Source: Ficedula albicollis
Lineage: Eukaryota; Chordata; Aves; Passeriformes; Muscicapidae
NCBI RefSeq assembly: GCF_000247815.1
Contig: NC_021681.1
Coordinates: 23,134,789-23,198,788, forward strand
Direction of reading: 5' to 3'
Length of the DNA stretch: 64,000 bases
The translations under genes were made by a program, and so were the position numbers. Below the pieces are notes generated by a model, which did not search any database, was not told where the DNA came from, and worked only from the letters and a program-made list of their open reading frames with translations. Positions 39,801-52,272 of this stretch are shown here, piece by piece. Within the stretch, counting starts at the first letter, position 1. Each line of letters opens with the position of its first letter.

Positions 39801-42800
39801 AATCTGTAAGGACTAACATGGCATGGCTGGCCCACAGCAGCAGGAAATTGGAGCTGGTTACCCAGAGTGATCCAGCTGCCCTAAATTCCCCCCAAATGGG
39901 CACTTGCATGGCCACCACGGTCCTGAAAAGTGCCATGGCATCCTGCCTCAGCATGCCTCTAGGAATACAGCAGAAGAATCAGTTTTTACTTCTAGACTTA
40001 GTTTCCCTTCCTAGCCTTGGGTACTGCTGACCAGGCTCTGCACAGAATTCAGATTTGAAAAAGAAAGATAAAACCACAAAACCTGACACATTTGTCCCTA
40101 GTGGCACATTTTTGCAGCAAAGGAATGCACTCCCCTCATACCAGTACTTTTTTGAATGGTCCAGGAGATTGTCCCATTCCCAGGAGATCTTTAGGTTTAT
40201 CTGGATCAATTTATTGGCTTCCTCACACTGGTTTTCAACAGCATAGCAATTTCATTTTGGATCTAAGAGCATCATCAATTTTCTTCTTTATGCTGAATAT
40301 ATTACTGGCCTTGAAAGATCCTGCTATCAGAGCTTTCCCAAGAAGGATGGGTGGATTTGCTTAGCCCTGAGAAAAGCTCCATTTCCAGGAGCTAGTCAGC
40401 AAACAGAACCTCTTTCAGCTCCTTCCATCAGCAGGTTGGACCATTAATACCTGCAGGAAGCAGATCTGCAAGTCAGATGGAGTCATCACCACCTACTTAC
40501 TCTGAGGAAAGTGCCTGGCTTTAATACCTTCATCATCACAATTTGCCATTGAGAAGCTGCCCCAAGCTATTGCCAATTTATAGTGGACACCCACGATGAG
40601 CAATAATAGCTTGTACTGCGATAAAATAGATTTATTGTCAATATAAATATACTTACTGCAGCAGCTTTTCTTAAATCTTTATTTATAAGGCACACCAGAT
40701 AGCCCAGTGAGGGAAAGGAAGTATTTCTACATACCAGACTTTTCACTTCATTTCCTAGAAAGATTACAGAACATCATGGACACAAGGATCACACCAAAGG
40801 TTACATATTCTAATTTCAGAGAAAATAAAACACTGTGAAGAAAAGTAACTCTACAGAAATCCATGCAAATATTAGTCTATATAACCAGGTTTTACTCTAA
40901 AATGAACCCCAGACTTCAAAAGGAATGTGAGGAATGATGGACCCTCTGGAGATATTTATCTGATAAAAGACTTACAAATTATCCTCCCACCCCCATAAGA
41001 TATTATCTTTATAATGTACTAAAAAAAAAAAAAATTCCTGGCCTTTGGTATTCACCTAGCAGTCCTGGATGAGGCTGAAATTAATAAATAATAGAGCCAC
41101 TAGCAACACCCTATTGATTTTCTGCCGGATTTGTCTGTCTCCTCAGAATTTTAAGAAGTGTTTAAACAGATATATCCATTATGTGTTGGAAGGAATTTTA
41201 AAACTCCCCAGTAGGGCTGTAGTTGATGACATATTGACAGTATCTCAGACTGAAATAATTCTGGACATTCCTCTTGTGTTGTCTGCAGATGCAGAGCCAA
41301 AAACACCCAGCTGAAGGGCAAAGTGAAGGTCAAATGCCTGGAGCACTCAGAGAAAGCAGCTATACTTGAACACTACTGCTTCAACCCTTGGACATCAGCT
41401 TGTGAAGACAGAAGCAATTCCTGTTATCAGCTGTACAAATAAAATTATTAAAGCATCAGAGTGTTTTTCCATCGAAAAGAGTGCCCCAAGGACTGAGATT
41501 TTAACTCTGCTGCGAAAGAACTGAGGAGTTCTTATCTTCATTTGCTAATATAAACAGAATACCTTCACTAATTCCCCAAAGCTGCTCCCTTTGCAGAGCT
41601 CTCCTCAAAGTTCCTTCTACTGCGGCCCAATTTACGAGAGCATTTAGTGCATTAAGACTGGAAGGCTTCAGATTTTCCATTTGAAATGTAGGGCAGCAGA
41701 GCACTGTCACCTTGCTAATAAAATGGGATGATGCAGTTTCAGAGCCATTTACCAATCCCTTGGAAACTTTTTTTGCATTTTAATGCACCAGTTAAATGGA
41801 AGAGCATGCAAGATTTTTGGTTTCACTTTGACAGGAGGCTAAAACAAGAACATGCTAATCAGCTGTGGAAATGCTCCTTTTTGCACTGATCCTGTTTGTT
41901 GCTCCTTTGCTTGAGCAGGGATGTTCTCCTCATTATGGTCCTGATTAAGAAATTTGATGTGCTGACCTTGAATATCAAATTAAGCTCCACGCTGCAAGCA
42001 AAGCATCCTATCTTCTCTAGTGGCTTATAAATTCATTAGACACTTAAGACGGAGTTTTAAAATTTGCTGACACTAAATTCACTCAATATGGAAGAGAACT
42101 GTTAAGATTTATGAGGCAAATCTGCAGTTAAGTGAAACATGCAATCTCTAGGTGATTTCCACCAGGAACCCTTCCCATCTAGGCCCTCGCCTTGTTTTTT
42201 AAACAATGCCCTATTAAACTGCAGACTCTTAATTATCTTCTCATTTTCCAGTCAAGTGATCAATAGCAGAGGACAGGAGCAGTCTGACAGCTGCTGGGAT
42301 GAGGATTTGCTCAGTGCCACTGGCTCAAGGCACTGGTGCTGCACACCCCTCAAAGTTCAAAAGGAATAACTTCAGTGCAAAAGTTCTCTTGCAGCTGTGG
42401 AGTGAGAATGATTTATCTCAGATGCCATGTTTCCGAAGCAGCTGGATCAGAATTTTAAATCTTTTTGCCATCTATATTCCCCAAGGGCACGAGAAGTGAA
42501 TCAAGGCTCTTTTTTACTTTCATGGATTCCAGGCTTTGACAGGAGTTCACAGTAGAAAAAAAAAGTAACTTCTGAACACCAGGCAAGCCCTGTGTGCCTG
42601 GTCTTTGCTTAACAGGCTTTGTTTTCATTTTGGCAGAATATGTTTTGTTTGCATTTAAAAAGGAGCATTTGGTATCAAATGGGAGCGCTTAACTGGAAAG
42701 GAGCTCCACCAACACCACCAGCCTTGTCTACCTCACAGGATAAGACTCACAAAAGAAAGTTAATTCAGCCATTTCTTCAAGGGGATGTCAGGATGTAAAG

Positions 42801-44424
42801 CCTGCTCCCAACAGGAAGGAGAGATGGTGAGAGGGGGACACAGGGTAAAATAAATCCTTGGAGCAATATTCTCACAAGAATAATTTATCCGATATAAGGA
42901 AGGGTTTGTGTCACAAGCCTTCCTGCTGACGAGATTTAACTGAGCACACACACTGCAGAGAAAGGGTCAAGACGAGGACACAGAGGCACCTAAAATCCCC
43001 AGCAGCCTTCCCTAAACACCCAGCTGAAATGATTCTCTCTCATCTTGCACATGGTGTGTGCGACGCAGCAGTCTCAGGCCGTATGGCACCGAGGATGCTG
43101 ATGTGCTCATCTGCTGCCATCCTGGCCAGGAACCCAGAACAGCAGCAGCTGCCACAGGGATGTCTCTTCTTTCACACTGATCATTTTGTAAATACAGAGG
43201 ATCAGCTGTACAACTCACAGCTCCAGGCTCACACCAAGACTTTCTCGGAAGTCTAGTGTCAGTTTGCAAGTTAGTTGGGATGAGAGGATCCAAAATCCAA
43301 GTGGCAGACAGGATGCTTAACAAACTGATGCAGCCTGAAGCACAAAAATACTTTTTTTTTAAATACTTATAGCCAATTCTGCCTCAAATAAATGTATCTA
43401 AATGGAATACAAATACAAGCAAAAATTTACTGCGCTGATAGAAACCACAAACAAATAATTGGGATGGAAATGTTTATCTGGAGAGTGACTCAAAGTGGCC
43501 TGAAGAAAGACTGGCATCAACAGAACTTGATATCAGTGTTCAGTTGGTTTCTCTGCTCTCAGAGCTGTTGGAGGGGAAGCAGATATATCTAATATCAACC
43601 TTAACTGCTGGAGCTGCAATTCCAGCCAGAATGGCAAGGTGGGAACGGGTCATACCTTGACCTTGTAAACAAAGAAAGCAGAGAGAGTAATTACAGCCCC
43701 CACAAAACAAACATGCAAACACAGAAGGACAGCAAAAGGACTTCATCCCATATTCCAGCTGGCATTTCTGAGATTCATTACTGAAATGAAGGTTGATCAG
43801 AAGAGTCACGCAGTTAATGACATCAGAGAGGAGCGTGACCTTCACCAACCCAAGTAAAAATGAACTCACACAAAAAAGCCACTTAAAAGATGAGGTGAGA
43901 AATGACATGAGACCAGCAGCCATTTCTGCTTCCTTTTGAACCAGAAAGAGGAAAGGAGGAGAAAGAACTGTACTCAAGCCTGTATGGGGGGAAAAATGTG
44001 ACCTAAGGTCTTCTACCAAAGCTAATTCCTCCTCTTTCCATAGACAAATATGGTTGGATTCAAGATAAAACAAAGTGAGATAGTACCAAGGAGTGTTTCA
44101 TTCATGCCACAAATCTGCTTTCTGTAGACCAGAACTGATGTGCTGAGGTTCAGTTACATGTAAATAGACATCAAAACACACCATGGAAAGTTGCACCTTG
44201 TGTCCATAGATGTTGTGCAAAAGCATCCAGAGTTCTCCCTGCATTTTAAAAAATCTTTTGCATTTCACCTACAGCAGAACGTCCTTTAAAAGAAATGTCA
44301 TAGCAACCAAAATGCCATCTTCAAACATAATCTCATCCTTGTTCTCCATCACTTTTTTTCCTTCCTGTTTTATGTTGTAGTTGCTCACATTTGATATTCC
44401 TGTTAATCATCACCACAGCATTTT
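33836..44424. other. Non-coding, intron-like or intergenic DNA
   Basis: No gene recognised in about 10.6 kb. The parts at 34500-34625 and 41815-42125 are low-repeat with many TAAT/ATTA cores and could be conserved non-coding elements. A 177-codon open frame on the minus strand (43540-44073) is not protein-like in any family I know. Confidence 0.5.
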
Positions 44425-44500
44425 GCTTGGTTTTTGCCATGGAAGGTTGGATCACAAGGTTCTTGAGGTCTCCTTCCAACCTGATATCCTGATTCACCTC
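44425..44500 (+). mobile_element. CR1: CR1 LINE extreme 3' end
   Basis: The sequence 'ggaaggttggatcacaaggt' followed by 'tcttgaggtctccttccaac' and 'ctgatatcctgattc' matches the terminal hairpin-like block and tail of plus-oriented CR1. It lies only about 45 bp before the second poly-C block. Confidence 0.8.
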
Positions 44501-44543
44501 TCCTAGTGCTGCCCTTCCCAGATTTATCTGACGTTATTTCCTC

Positions 44544-45231
<688 letters not shown>

Positions 45232-45436
45232 GCAGGGACTTGACTCAACAAGTCCAAGATCTATAAATATTTTGTGCTCTGATCTGTGTGTTTTACTAAA
45301 CACATATGAAAATGCAAAATTTCCATCTTGGCAGTCAAAGTTCAGTCTGTGCTTCAAATGAGTGTTGCCTGCACATGGGTCATAAAATAAATGCATTAAG
45401 AGTGGTTTAGTCCCTCAATTCTTCATTTCTTTGCAG

Positions 45437-45579
45437 TTACCTCTGGTACTGAACCAGGAACCCCATACCCAACAGGAGAAATTGAAGAAAACCTTAGAAA
45501 AACTCGAAATCTGTGTCCACTGCCAGATGGTTTACCAGCAACAGCAATGAAAAAAATATTTAACGACAGTAAAATCTGA
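45437..45579 (+). other. Candidate 3'-terminal exon or non-coding exon
   Basis: A good acceptor (attcttcatttctttgcag) precedes a stretch open in two frames. One frame gives 37 codons ending at 45550, containing QEKLKKTLEKLEICVHCQMV with coiled-coil-like spacing. The other gives 46 codons ending at 45579, containing TEPGTPYPTGEIEENLRKTR and ending MKKIFNDSKI. Neither is recognised. Being open in two frames weakens the case for either; it could be a lncRNA exon or chance. Confidence 0.2.
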
Positions 45580-46554
45580 AAGGAAGATGCAAATACTAGA
45601 ACATAAGGTTTTTAAAGCAATTGCTTAACAAGTTTATAGAGGGATTAATAAGACACATCTGCTCACTCCTGCTGGAAATTCTGTCAGTGGCTCAGGAGTT
45701 TCTTCCAGTCCTAGGTTTGTGTTATTTCACGAGAATCTCTACATTTACAATCAGCATCCTGCTGTGAGGTAAGGAAACACAAATCTTTCCATTTTAGCAG
45801 GAAAGGGGGAGTTTGAGAGGCCTCTCTGGGCTCCCAGGGGAGGAGAATTCTGCTGCCCCAGTGAGCAGAGCCTCACTGGGCTCCTTCCCCCATTTCAGTC
45901 TTGCCCAAAGTCTCTTTGCTGAAACACTCCCTTTATTGTTTTACCTACTGTGAAATCTCAAATTCCCACCTTCCCTGGCAGCTGCCAGACAGCTGCACAC
46001 TGTGTGCATTGAGAGCTCTCCCTGCTCTCCCCAAGTGTAGAAACCCCAAACAGTTTGTGCCTTCAAGTCCTCCCAGGCCCTACAGCCTCATTTCTATTTC
46101 TCAACCTATTTAATTTCTGGTGCTATTTACTTTAGCAAACACCAGCTGTTTGTCCTTCCCTTGTCCCACTAGCACATTTCCAGCCCTCCACCCTCCAGGA
46201 GGGATGCTGAGGTCCTCTATAACGTGATCCCATGAACACTGCTCTCACCACACCAACCATTTTCCCCTAAGTGGTTTCATCTCTCTGATGAAATAATTAC
46301 CAACTCTGCCTTTTCCAAGATCAGTGAATCTCAGGCAGCCCTCATTAGTGTAACTCCCTTATCACAGCACACAATATGACTATCAAAATTACTTCCTGAA
46401 TCCTTCCTACTCTTATTAACAAGTTAGTAACAGCTTCTGGATGGAAGAGTTTTAAATATTGATATGTAATGTACAGTTTACTGCACAAACCTCAGAACAA
46501 CTCACATGAACTTAAGTACATCGAGCTCTGTGCAGAAATTCAGTTCCACCCCAG

Positions 46555-46857
46555 AGGAAGACAATGCAAAGGAACCAGCAGAGTGGCTCAAACTAAACTT
46601 TGCACTCTAAGTTCTTTCTAAGGCACTAAAAACCTCAGAAAAATCAGCTGATTCTAAGTTCTTTCTAAGGCACTAAAAACCTCAGAAAAATCATTTGCAG
46701 GAAGACAATGCAAAGGAACCAGCAGAGTGGTTTAAACTAAACTTTGCATAGGAAGACAATGCAAAGGAACCAGCAGAGTGGCTCAAACTAAACTTTGCAC
46801 ACTTTGCATTCTAAGTTCTTTCTAAGGCACTAAAAACCTCAGAAAAATCATTTGCAA
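46555..46857. repeat. Shuffled two-module tandem array (A-B-B-A-A-B)
   Basis: Module A (about 50 bp, starting aggaagacaatgcaaagg) occurs at 46555, 46699 and 46750. Module B (about 40 bp, starting tctaagttctttctaagg) occurs at 46606, 46653 and 46810. Copies are near-identical apart from ctca/ttta in the middle A copy and small junction differences. Confidence 0.93.
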
Positions 46858-49619
46858 AATTATCTGAGTCCTCCAGCTGCTACAGATTCATAACCACCTT
46901 CCTGTTGTGCAGCCTGATTCCAGAGGTGGGATTCACATCCAGGAAATTCACCTTGTGCCAGTGAGGAATGTTGGAGGAAGCCCCAGCCCCGGTGCCCAGG
47001 GACAGAGCCTGCAGCTCCCACCTCCAGTGCCCTGAGCTGTGACACTGCACAAAACAGAGCATTTCTAAGATCTGGCCCAATTTCACTGCCAAATTTGCTG
47101 GCAAGGTCAAATCTCCCATTTAGCCCAGTACAAATGCACAGGCTATTTTTATGTTTTTTTTTTTTTTTTTTTAATTAAACAGGTCCCGCAAGGCAATGCC
47201 ATATTCCCATGATCTCCTGCCTGTCTGTGTCACAGATCCTGTGCAGGTTAATGAGAACCAGGAGTCCAACATTCCTGCCCCAGCTGTCCTCAATAGATCT
47301 GTCCAGCACAGCCAGAGCAGACCCCTAAAAACCCACCAAAATTTCAGCTGGCAAATTCAGTTTTGACCAGAAATAAACCTGTGTCCATCCCCAGTTCATT
47401 TTAAACCAAAGACTGGATTTCAAGGTGCCTAGGCACACTTTTAATGCAGCAAATATGATAATGGCTTTTTTTCTTCTGTAGGAAAGATAAGTCTGATAAG
47501 GAGGGAAAAAAATCAATTTTTGTCATGAGGCAACTTTAAGTTAATTTAACAATATTTCAGGATGGCTGCACATGGATTCTCAGACTGTCAACTACACAAG
47601 TTAAAATCCCTTTACAGTCTCATGCTACACCTTGGGATCTGCTCATTGTTATATTCTCCTAAAATTAGTTTGGAAGCCTTGCTTGCACATGGCTTCTTTT
47701 CTCTGTTTGTCATAATTTTACTTGAAAAATGACCCCATAAATGCTTCTAAGTATGATCAGTGCTTCTGATAAAATTAGAAGGTGCTTTGTGGTATGGTGG
47801 TTATGGTTTTAATTTGCTTTTATGACCTAAACTTCCTTTTCCTAGCAATTAATTAATTCAGCAACAGGATTTTATAGTTCTCCTGGAGGATTCTTGGAAG
47901 CCTCTCTGCAGAAGACAGAGATGTCTACATCTTTGTGCTGCCTCAGAGCATCTCCAGCTCAGGCCTGAGTTTTATTCAGAATGGTGAGGAATGCAAACCT
48001 CAGTCACCATTTCTGCCTTTCTCTTTTTTGGACTCATGCACGATGCCTTTAGGAGCTGAGGTACCCCAAAGAAAATGAACTTGAAGGAATATGTTCCCAT
48101 CCATGCAATAGGAAGAGTTTATGTTTGTGAGGATATTAATTTTTTCTTTCATTAGTGACAAAAGGATAGAAGGAAAAATCTGCCAGCAATCAGCAACAGA
48201 GAGCTGGGAGAAGGGTCTAATCTGAATCCTCAAGGGATTAAACATCCCAGGGATTAAACTGGGATTAAACATCCCAGTTTTAGCTGGTTAACACATCATT
48301 AAAGGGCAATGAGAACAAAGTTTTGGATTTAAAACCTACCACGATCCTTTTACATCCAGGGTTTGGCCTTTGCTCAATGCAGAAACAATCCCTGCTCACA
48401 CCACCTAAAAAAGCAATTTCTGCCTCAACCTGGGTTTAAAGACAGACTTGAAGGCCTGGCAACAACAGAACACATAACAGAACGAGGGGAAAGCCACTAA
48501 CATGCAGCAGAAATACCAAAACACACTCTGGTTAGCAAAGATTTTTTCCAGTCATCTTTAACTTTCTACTCCACTGAGAACTTCCAAGCACTTGAGAGTC
48601 TCTCAGAAGAGAGATTTCAGCACTGCTGGAACTGTACTTTATCAGGATGATCCCTTCAGACCTGTCAACAGCCCCCTCACTTACTACTTAAAGGCTAAAG
48701 TCTCTTTGGAGTTCGCTCTCGTGTTGGTGGAAGAGGTGGCATTCACTTGGGAGATTTGCAGCACTTCCCTAGGAAATGTTTCTTAGTTTACTTCAGAACA
48801 TGCAAATGGGTCTGAAAGCTAAGAGAAAGCATGCACAAAAATGAGTGGTTTTAGTTTTGGGACAGCAAAATCTTAAGCTGGGTTTTAAAGTTTAGCTCCT
48901 GAAAGAATTCAGATTTTAAAAATCTTTATGGTCTTGCTGAGAGGTTTCCATCTAAGTTAATCCACAGCAAGGTGTGAGTGGTTTTACACATCAATACCAT
49001 TTAAAATTTCTCCATTTTCAGGGAGCAGTTGTAAAAGGTGCTGTTCCCAAACTTTAACTCTTTTCCTGTCCTGCAGCCCAGGCTCAGAGCACTGGTTCAA
49101 CACCATCAGGCTCCTGAGGAGATTGTCAGGAGCCAGTGCAGAGCTGTACCTGTGAGGATCAGCCACAGCCCACTGAGCTAATTGAGCAGGTTTCACTTAT
49201 CCTGGCACTCAAGAGCCAGAGGTTCTGAGTGTGCTGGTGGATAAAAGAACATCTGCCTGATAACATCCATTTCATGTGAGTTACAAGTTTCACAGAGCAA
49301 TTACACAGCATTTTTGTTTCCAATCCAAATCAGATGTTTAAACCATTTTGTGATTGCACAATTATCTTGTTTTATGAGGCAACCCAAACATCATTTAACA
49401 AGATTTGAATGCCAGTGTGTATTTTCAATTTATTAACAAAAATACATAAGCCAAGCCCCCAAACATGACAGGGAGAGGCAATGGGAAAAGGATAACAAGG
49501 AGGACAGAGTGAGGGGCAGAAGAGCCTGTCCCCACAGCATGACACACACCCAAACACCAAGAGAAACTTCTGCACTTTTGAATGGATTTTTGGTCCGTTC
49601 TGGGAGTTTGGTCTGCACA
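46858..49619. other. Non-coding stretch
   Basis: Nothing recognised as a gene. A T19 run lies at 47154-47172. A small inverted repeat lies at 48256-48280 (arms aaactggga and tcccagttt, 7-base loop), within a short duplicated segment carrying gggattaaacatcccag twice. Confidence 0.5.
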
Positions 49620-49620
49620 T

Positions 49621-49758
49621 CTGGTCAAGCTACACAGTAAATTGCAAATACGTAAGGTTGGAATCAGTGATTTTTGGATGTCTTTGCCTCTGGTCAAGCT
49701 ACACAGTAAATTGCAAATACATAAGGTTGGAATCAGTGATTTTTAGATGTCTTTGCTA
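49621..49758. repeat. Two-copy tandem duplication, period 69 bp, involving a CR1 3' end
   Basis: The unit starting ctggtcaagctacacag at 49621 recurs at 49690. Visible differences are acgtaagg/acataagg and tttttgg/tttttag. The downstream copy continues into the CR1 tail. Confidence 0.94.
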
Positions 49759-49792
49759 ACTTTATTGATTCTGTGAATCTGTGAATCCTTTC
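49724..49792 (+). mobile_element. CR1: CR1 LINE extreme 3' end
   Basis: The sequence 'aaggttggaatcagtgattt', 'ttagatgtctttgctaac' and then 'gattctgtgaatctgtgaat' matches a diverged CR1 terminal block with its short tail repeats. The upstream half was duplicated (see 49621-49758). Confidence 0.7.
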
Positions 49793-51945
49793 TCACCAAA
49801 GGTCAGAGGATTAGAGAGAAAAAACATCATCCCTCTATTTGTGTGCTCAGAGGCTTCCATGAGCTGCTCCAGCAGAGGGAAGGGTTGCAGCAGGACTGGG
49901 TTCCCTGAGTCACTTGGGGATCTGCAGTGCAGCCCAGAGCTCTCTCATTCGGACTTCATCCAAATGTTAAACTGGGAAGGAGAATAAGCCTTGGAGAGAA
50001 GAGAGGCTGAGCAGACAAACATAATTCTGTTACTCAGGAATTAATTCCCACCAAAACATATTTCTGCCACATTGAAATTGTAATATTTGGCTTCCAAATC
50101 CACAAAACTCATTCCAAGATTATTCAGTAGAAATTACACCCATAAAAAAAAAAAAGCTTTAATTTATCACGTCTCATTTACATAACCTCCATTTACAGTC
50201 AAAATCTAATTTAGTGTTTTCTAGCAGAAGATTTCCAATGTTGCTGTACTGAATTAAGCAGCAAGACTGAAAAGTCAGGACCAACTCCCAGTCCTGAGCA
50301 GGGCCAACAACCAAGCCTTTAAAAGCTCTCATACACCTCCCAGTTTTCACTCCAGGAGCACAAACACACTCCACACAGGAATGGCCAGTCAGGACCTTCA
50401 CTTGCAGAATGGCAGGGACTCCAAACTTCACTTTTTCAGGTGAAGCTCATCATATCCCTCTAGGCTTTGGCAAGCTATTTTAAGACTGGGTTTTTTCTTA
50501 AGAGGTCACAGAATACATCATCCCTGCTGTACAATTGCTCTCTCAGCATCCAACTGCTCCAGCAACTTTTATTCTTCCGCCCCTGCTTGGACCTGTCTCT
50601 CCTCCTCACAATTCCCAAGGGCTGGCAGAACAAAACTCTGAAAAACTCCACCAAACCAGACTCTCTTGCAGTGAAAGAGCAGAAGCCAGGAGCAGGGACT
50701 AGCAGGCTGAACAGTGCCCTGCAGAAACCTTGGCAGAGCAGAAGGATCACCACAAAATCTGGGCGCGTTCTGCCTGATTGCTTGACAGCACAAGCAGGGC
50801 TGCAGCCTGAAAACTATGGCAGGAATTAAGGGCTGCAGACAAGGCATTCAGAGAACAATGAAAACCACAAACCCCATAGATAATTATAACCAAATATAGG
50901 AGCTTACTAATTTTTCTGCCACTAATACTGTTAGCAAAGAGCCATTACTGTATTCAGCCTTATGGAAAAAAAAATGTTTATGGAAGCAAAATAATGTAAT
51001 CATTCCTCTACATTTAGGAGATCTGAGGTCGAAGGAACACAGAAAGCAGTGAAATATGCACTGCTCTTATTTTTGTTTTACCACTGAGTAATTTTCATGA
51101 GCAGAGTACTCAGACATCATCTCCCTTCTGTAATGTTTAAAAGATGTACAGCACAGAAAATCATCCAGCATCAGTGCAGGCACAGACCAGAGGACTAAAA
51201 GGTCTCCCAGAGCTCTAACTTTTTACCACTCTGATTTTCTGGACTTTCAGTAGAGCTTATATAAGTCTATATAATTTGCAAACACATTTCCTCCTGAGTC
51301 ATCTTTTATTTACCTTTTTTCTCCTTGCTGACTTACAGAGCCAGCTTTGTGACTAAACAATTTTGGTAAGCCTTGCAATCAACAGGATTAAACAGTGTGT
51401 GCTGGGTGAACTACAGACAGAATTCATTTGTCAGATCCCCAGTGCCCTGACTTTAATCAAGGGTAATAAAGCCAGCAGTATTGCTAATCCAATCAGCAAG
51501 ACCAATGAAAAAATAAATTTGTTACTGCAGTTCAAAAACTGCCCTTTCACTGTGCAAAGCAAAAGTGGAATGAAAATCTCTCCCTTTTCCTCTCACTCCA
51601 AAGGTCCCTAATGAACACAAGAGGGAGGAGGCAGAGGAGCTGCATATCAAAGCCCAGTTGTCCCTTGAAATCCAGCTTTAATTATTAATACATGTGATGT
51701 GCTGAGCAAAGACAACATGTTTGAGGTCTTGCAAGCTTACACTGCACAATGTGGTGCTTGCAAAGCTGCATCACTCAAAGCCAAGGAGACTGCCTTTTCA
51801 AGAAATTTCTCCAAATGAATTGTTGACCTGAATACACTATTTTTCTACTGTGTGCTGAAAAAAAAAAATATTTCCACACTTAAGATACTTCTTCTCCCAG
51901 GAAATTGCTCTCTGTGAACAGCTGCTTCTTTAATTCTGTTTGCAG
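49793..51945. other. Non-coding stretch
   Basis: No recognisable exon or transposon. The open frame at 50467-50829 is unremarkable. Confidence 0.5.
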
Positions 51946-52006
51946 AGGGACAAGGTGCAGCTCAGAGAGCCCTGGAAACCACGGAAGAGCTGCAAGGACT
52001 GAGCAG
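51946..52006 (+). other. Weak candidate internal exon, 61 bp
   Basis: A strong-looking acceptor (cttctttaattctgtttgcag) and a donor (GAGCAG/gtcagg) bound 61 bases. Two frames are open (GTRCSSESPGNHGRAARTEQ and GQGAAQRALETTEELQGLS) and one is closed. Neither peptide is recognised. It may be an exon of a non-coding transcript or chance. Confidence 0.18.
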
Positions 52007-52171
52007 GTCAGGGTGATTAATGAGCACCTGCTGACTCTGCTGGCTCAGACTGATGCCAGCAGCTTCTCCAGCTCACCTTCAGCAGATCCCTGTGGCAGCA
52101 CTGCTTGGAAGCAAAGCAAACTCTGAGGAGTGGGTGTATCACAGCTCTGCCTCCCCTGCACTGCTGCAGGA

Positions 52172-52272
52172 ATTATCCTGGAATCACACAATGGCTGGGG
52201 TTGGGAGGAATTTAAGGATCCAACCTCTGCCACGCTCAGGGACATCTTCCACCAGCTCAGGTTGGCAGCTGT
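52172..52272 (-). mobile_element. CR1: CR1 LINE 3'-end fragment
   Basis: The plus strand shows antisense CR1 terminus features: 'ggaatcacacaatggctggg', 'gttgggaggaatttaagga', 'tccaacctctgcc', 'cagggacatcttccaccagc'. The copy is short and diverged. Confidence 0.82.

Noticed and set aside
43540..44073. 177-codon minus-strand open frame with hydrophobic and cysteine-rich parts
   Set aside because: Cysteines do not follow EGF or other known spacing, and no clear exon boundaries were found.
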